Shown here: positions 62,249-64,000 of the stretch, in pieces
Position numbering within the stretch: position 1 is the stretch's first letter
Layout of the letters: every line of letters begins with the position of its first letter
The notes under the pieces: model-generated
Seen by the model: the letters and a program-made list of their open reading frames with translations, nothing else
Databases searched by the model: none
Told to the model about the DNA's origin: nothing
Program-made: the position numbers and the translations under genes
DNA from: Pseudomonas typographi
GTDB taxonomy: Bacteria > Pseudomonadota > Gammaproteobacteria > Pseudomonadales > Pseudomonadaceae
DNA length: 64,000 nucleotides
Direction: 5' to 3'
Assembly: GCF_014694385.1 (NCBI RefSeq)
Contig: NZ_JAAOCA010000005.1
Span: 62,001-126,000 of the forward strand

Positions 62249-62411
62249 CCACCAGAACGTTACCCAAGCGGCCCGACCACACCAGCAACCAGCTATACCG
62301 CTGGAGTGCCCGGAGGGCGAACCTCTCGCGGGCCGTGGCCGGGCGCCTCGTTCCCAGTGATGGTAGGCAACGCTGTACAACCGCCAGCCTGTATCTACTC
62401 ATCAGCCCAAA

Positions 62412-62458
62412 CCGACAAGTAAATGTTTTTTAGCTATAATACAATGGATCAACCAATG
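62412..62458 (+). promoter_or_regulatory. Promoter and operator of the second FadR-type regulator gene
   Basis: CCGACA (62412-62417), 17-base spacer, TATAAT (62435-62440), then AATGGATCAACCAATG with core TGGATCAACCA (62445-62455). The operator starts three bases after the -10 box, which implies autoregulation. Confidence 0.78.
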
Positions 62459-62502
62459 AAAAACCTCAAAGGTTATCGTCTTTCTGAACGAGGAAGTAAC
62501 AC

Positions 62503-63285
62503 TTGAACAACGATTCGTCACGCACGCTACCGGTTTACCTACCTGTTCAGACCAAGCGCGCCTTTGAAGAAGTCGCTGAACAGATTCGAGAACAGCTATC
62601 GCTGGGCTTGTTGAAACCTGGCGACCGCCTACCACCGGAACGGGAACTGGCCGAACGCTTCGGGCTGTCGCGCAATACCGTGCGTGAAGCCCTGCGGGCG
62701 CTGGAGATGTCCGGGTTGCTGGAGCTGCGCAAAGGGGCCACCGGCGGGGCGTTCATTCGCGAAGGCCAAAGCGATGCGGTTATCTCCGGCTTCAACGACC
62801 TCTATCGGCTGGGCTATATACGCCCGGATGATTTAGCTGAAGCCCGGCTGATCGTCGGCGTGGAAATCGCCCGGTTGGCCTGCCACCGGGCCACCGAGGA
62901 AGAGTTGTCGGCACTGGAGGCCAACCTCGATGCCAGCGATACCGCCGCGGCGAATGGGGATGATGCGCAACGGTTGCAAACGAACCTGAACTTCCATGCC
63001 CTACTGGCAAAAGCGGCACGAAACCCTGTGCTGATCATCCTCATCGATGCGCTCAACGACATCCACCAACGTTTGCTGCGGCTGATGGTACCGGCGGAAA
63101 ACACCCGCATCGTCGAAGCGCGCCGCAGGATCGTGCGCTATTTACGCGAAAAGGACGAAGAAGGCGCGGTCAGGGAGTTGCGCGAACACTTGATTGGCTT
63201 GCGCAGGTATTACAAGGCACAAGAAGCGCAAAGCGCCGACCAGGCCATTGAAACGACCGATGCGGCGGCAGAAACCAATATGTGA
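62503..63285 (+). CDS. GntR-family regulator, FadR subfamily (copy 2)
   Basis: The 260-residue product has a winged helix (AFEEVAEQIREQLSLGLLKP, LAERFGLSRNTVREALRALE) and an FCD ligand domain (LAEARLIVGVEIARLACHRA; later FHALLAKAARNPVLIIL). Starts with TTG at 62503, with GAGGAAG upstream. It is divergent from livJ and flanks the island on the right; copy 1 sits inside it. Both should recognise the same operators, so the regulon may respond to two related effectors (for example two CoA esters or acids). An Ala/Glu-rich tail ends the protein. Confidence 0.92.
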   Translation: MNNDSSRTLPVYLPVQTKRAFEEVAEQIREQLSLGLLKPGDRLPPERELAERFGLSRNTVREALRALEMSGLLELRKGATGGAFIREGQSDAVISGFNDLYRLGYIRPDDLAEARLIVGVEIARLACHRATEEELSALEANLDASDTAAANGDDAQRLQTNLNFHALLAKAARNPVLIILIDALNDIHQRLLRLMVPAENTRIVEARRRIVRYLREKDEEGAVRELREHLIGLRRYYKAQEAQSADQAIETTDAAAETNM

Positions 63286-63654
63286 AACGGCGCCCGGGCC
63301 GCCGGTCATACAGTTCAAGTGTGAGCGCCAGCTGCCCGATCGACAGTTAAATGATTGCCGGCTTCGTATAAGTAGTTCGCTGGCGCATAAAATTCCTGAT
63401 TCAAAGGAAATGGCGTCCACTTAAAAATAGGCCACATCATTAATGCGGGCGTTAGAAAGGCTAATCAGCGAGCGCGCGCTCGTACGCTGGTCCCGGGGTG
63501 CTGGCTTTGCGGCTGTATGCGCGTATTGAGCGCATGGCTGAGATACCTTATGCCGGCATTTATTTCGAGACACTGCGTGTGATGCGGGTGAAGTGTGGAT
63601 ATGCCCAGCGAGCACAATGACGGCTAGTACACTCAAGGACGACGACCCTGCAAG
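63286..63654. other. Gene-free stretch after the second regulator
   Basis: About 370 bp with several short frames on both strands that have no Shine-Dalgarno and no family resemblance. No clear terminator for the regulator gene was seen. The stretch is AT-richer than its surroundings and marks the right edge of the island. Confidence 0.4.
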
Positions 63655-64000
63655 ATGGAAAACCGTTATTTATTTTTCGTTTTGTGTTTGGCCGCGCTGG
63701 CTGTGGCAGACCCATGCGCAGGCTATCAGCGGGCAAATCCAGGCACGTCTGGTTATTAGCGCCAGTTGCGAAGTCAGCAGTGGAAACTCGTAGTCCGGTG
63801 GCAACATCGACGGCTTCGGCATGGTCGGCTCCGGTGTACAGGGCCGGCTCTGGAATGAGCGGGCTCAAGCCGATCTGGCAGGTGTCAGTACCAACACACT
63901 CTCGGTGACCTGCAACCGTTCGGTGACCGGATTTATGGTCGCCATAGATCGCGGTGTGAACGGGGACGGCAGCAATCGCCGGCTGAGTAACGGCACTCGA
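63655..64000 (+). pseudogene. Spore coat U (SCPU)/CsuA-B-like pilin, broken, runs off the window
   Basis: The frame starting at 63655 gives a good signal peptide (MENRYLFFVLCLAALAVA) but soon stops. The +1-related frame then gives AQAISGQIQARLVISASCEV, the typical N terminus of mature SCPU-domain subunits of chaperone-usher pili. This frame meets TAG at 63791-63793, yet continues after it with GFG, LSVTCNRSVTGFMVAID, GVNGDGSNRRLSNGT, clearly the same domain. So there is a frameshift in the signal region plus an in-frame amber codon. The 3' end is outside the window. Sequencing error could explain the frameshift but hardly both. Confidence 0.65.

Noticed and set aside
62412..62458. Second regulator promoter as sigma-54 type
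   Set aside because: No GG/GC pair at -24/-12 spacing; -35/-10 elements with 17-base spacing are clear.
1..64000. CRISPR arrays, tRNA or rRNA genes, complete insertion sequences
   Set aside because: No regularly spaced repeats, cloverleaf-like segments or transposase frames were recognised in reading the window.

Overview
The window is a stretch of a GC-rich Pseudomonas chromosome, most like the P. putida group. The evidence is the housekeeping set (tcdA, dapE, rlmA, plsB, metE/metR, prc, an FKBP lipoprotein), several OprD-family porins, sigma-54 nitrate and nitrite assimilation genes, and A-rich leaders of the kind used by Hfq/Crc catabolite repression. No rRNA, tRNA, CRISPR array or intact insertion sequence was seen.

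Left part (1-23.3 kb): mostly core genes with a few inserts. These are an MFS transporter plus OprD porin pair (3.0-6.0 kb), a two-ORF remnant of a large toxin-like protein split by one in-frame TAG (9.8-14.3 kb), and copies of a short intergenic repeat that sit directly after TAG stop codons. plsB is broken by a frameshift. A 27-bp palindrome made of two inverted perfect DnaA boxes lies at 22.17 kb.

Middle (23.6-31.7 kb): assimilatory nitrate and nitrite reduction on the minus strand. nasA is a nitrate reductase fused to a flavodoxin/FAD/NADPH reductase; nirB and nirD follow, and a flavin reductase lies upstream. nasA and nirB each have their own -24/-12 promoter, followed by a leader that folds into two hexaloop hairpins (A at loop position 1, G at position 4). 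The second hairpin overlaps an intrinsic terminator, as expected for antitermination by an ANTAR protein such as NasT.

Right part (31.7-63.3 kb): a catabolic island of about 30 kb, almost all on the minus strand. Uptake is by LivJHMGF-type ABC transporter genes, OprD porins and MFS carriers. Oxidation is by a P450 fused to a [3Fe-4S] ferredoxin, its FAD reductase, a GMC alcohol dehydrogenase and an aldehyde dehydrogenase. CoA chemistry is by two CaiB-type CoA transferases, an acyl-CoA ligase, acyl-CoA dehydrogenase, enoyl-CoA hydratase, an SDR without the usual Tyr/Lys pair, and a metallo-beta-lactamase hydrolase. Ring hydroxylation and cleavage are by a class A flavin monooxygenase, a gentisate-dioxygenase-type bicupin and a fumarylacetoacetate-hydrolase-family enzyme. 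A KstD/fumarate-reductase-like flavoprotein completes the set. The substrate cannot be named from sequence; an alkyl-bearing aromatic or alicyclic acid entering a gentisate-type route is my inference.

The most striking feature is a compact regulon. Eight promoters share a -35, a 16-18 bp spacer, a -10 and then, within a few bases, an imperfect palindrome of consensus TGGnTnAACC(A/T). They lie before five catabolic operons, before both FadR-type GntR regulators (about 85% identical over their first ~118 residues), and before the distant MFS/OprD pair at 2.9 kb, which ties that pair to the island. Many of the same transcripts carry AAnAAnAAnAA motifs at the ribosome binding site, predicting strong Hfq/Crc control. 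The window ends in a broken spore-coat-U-type pilin gene.
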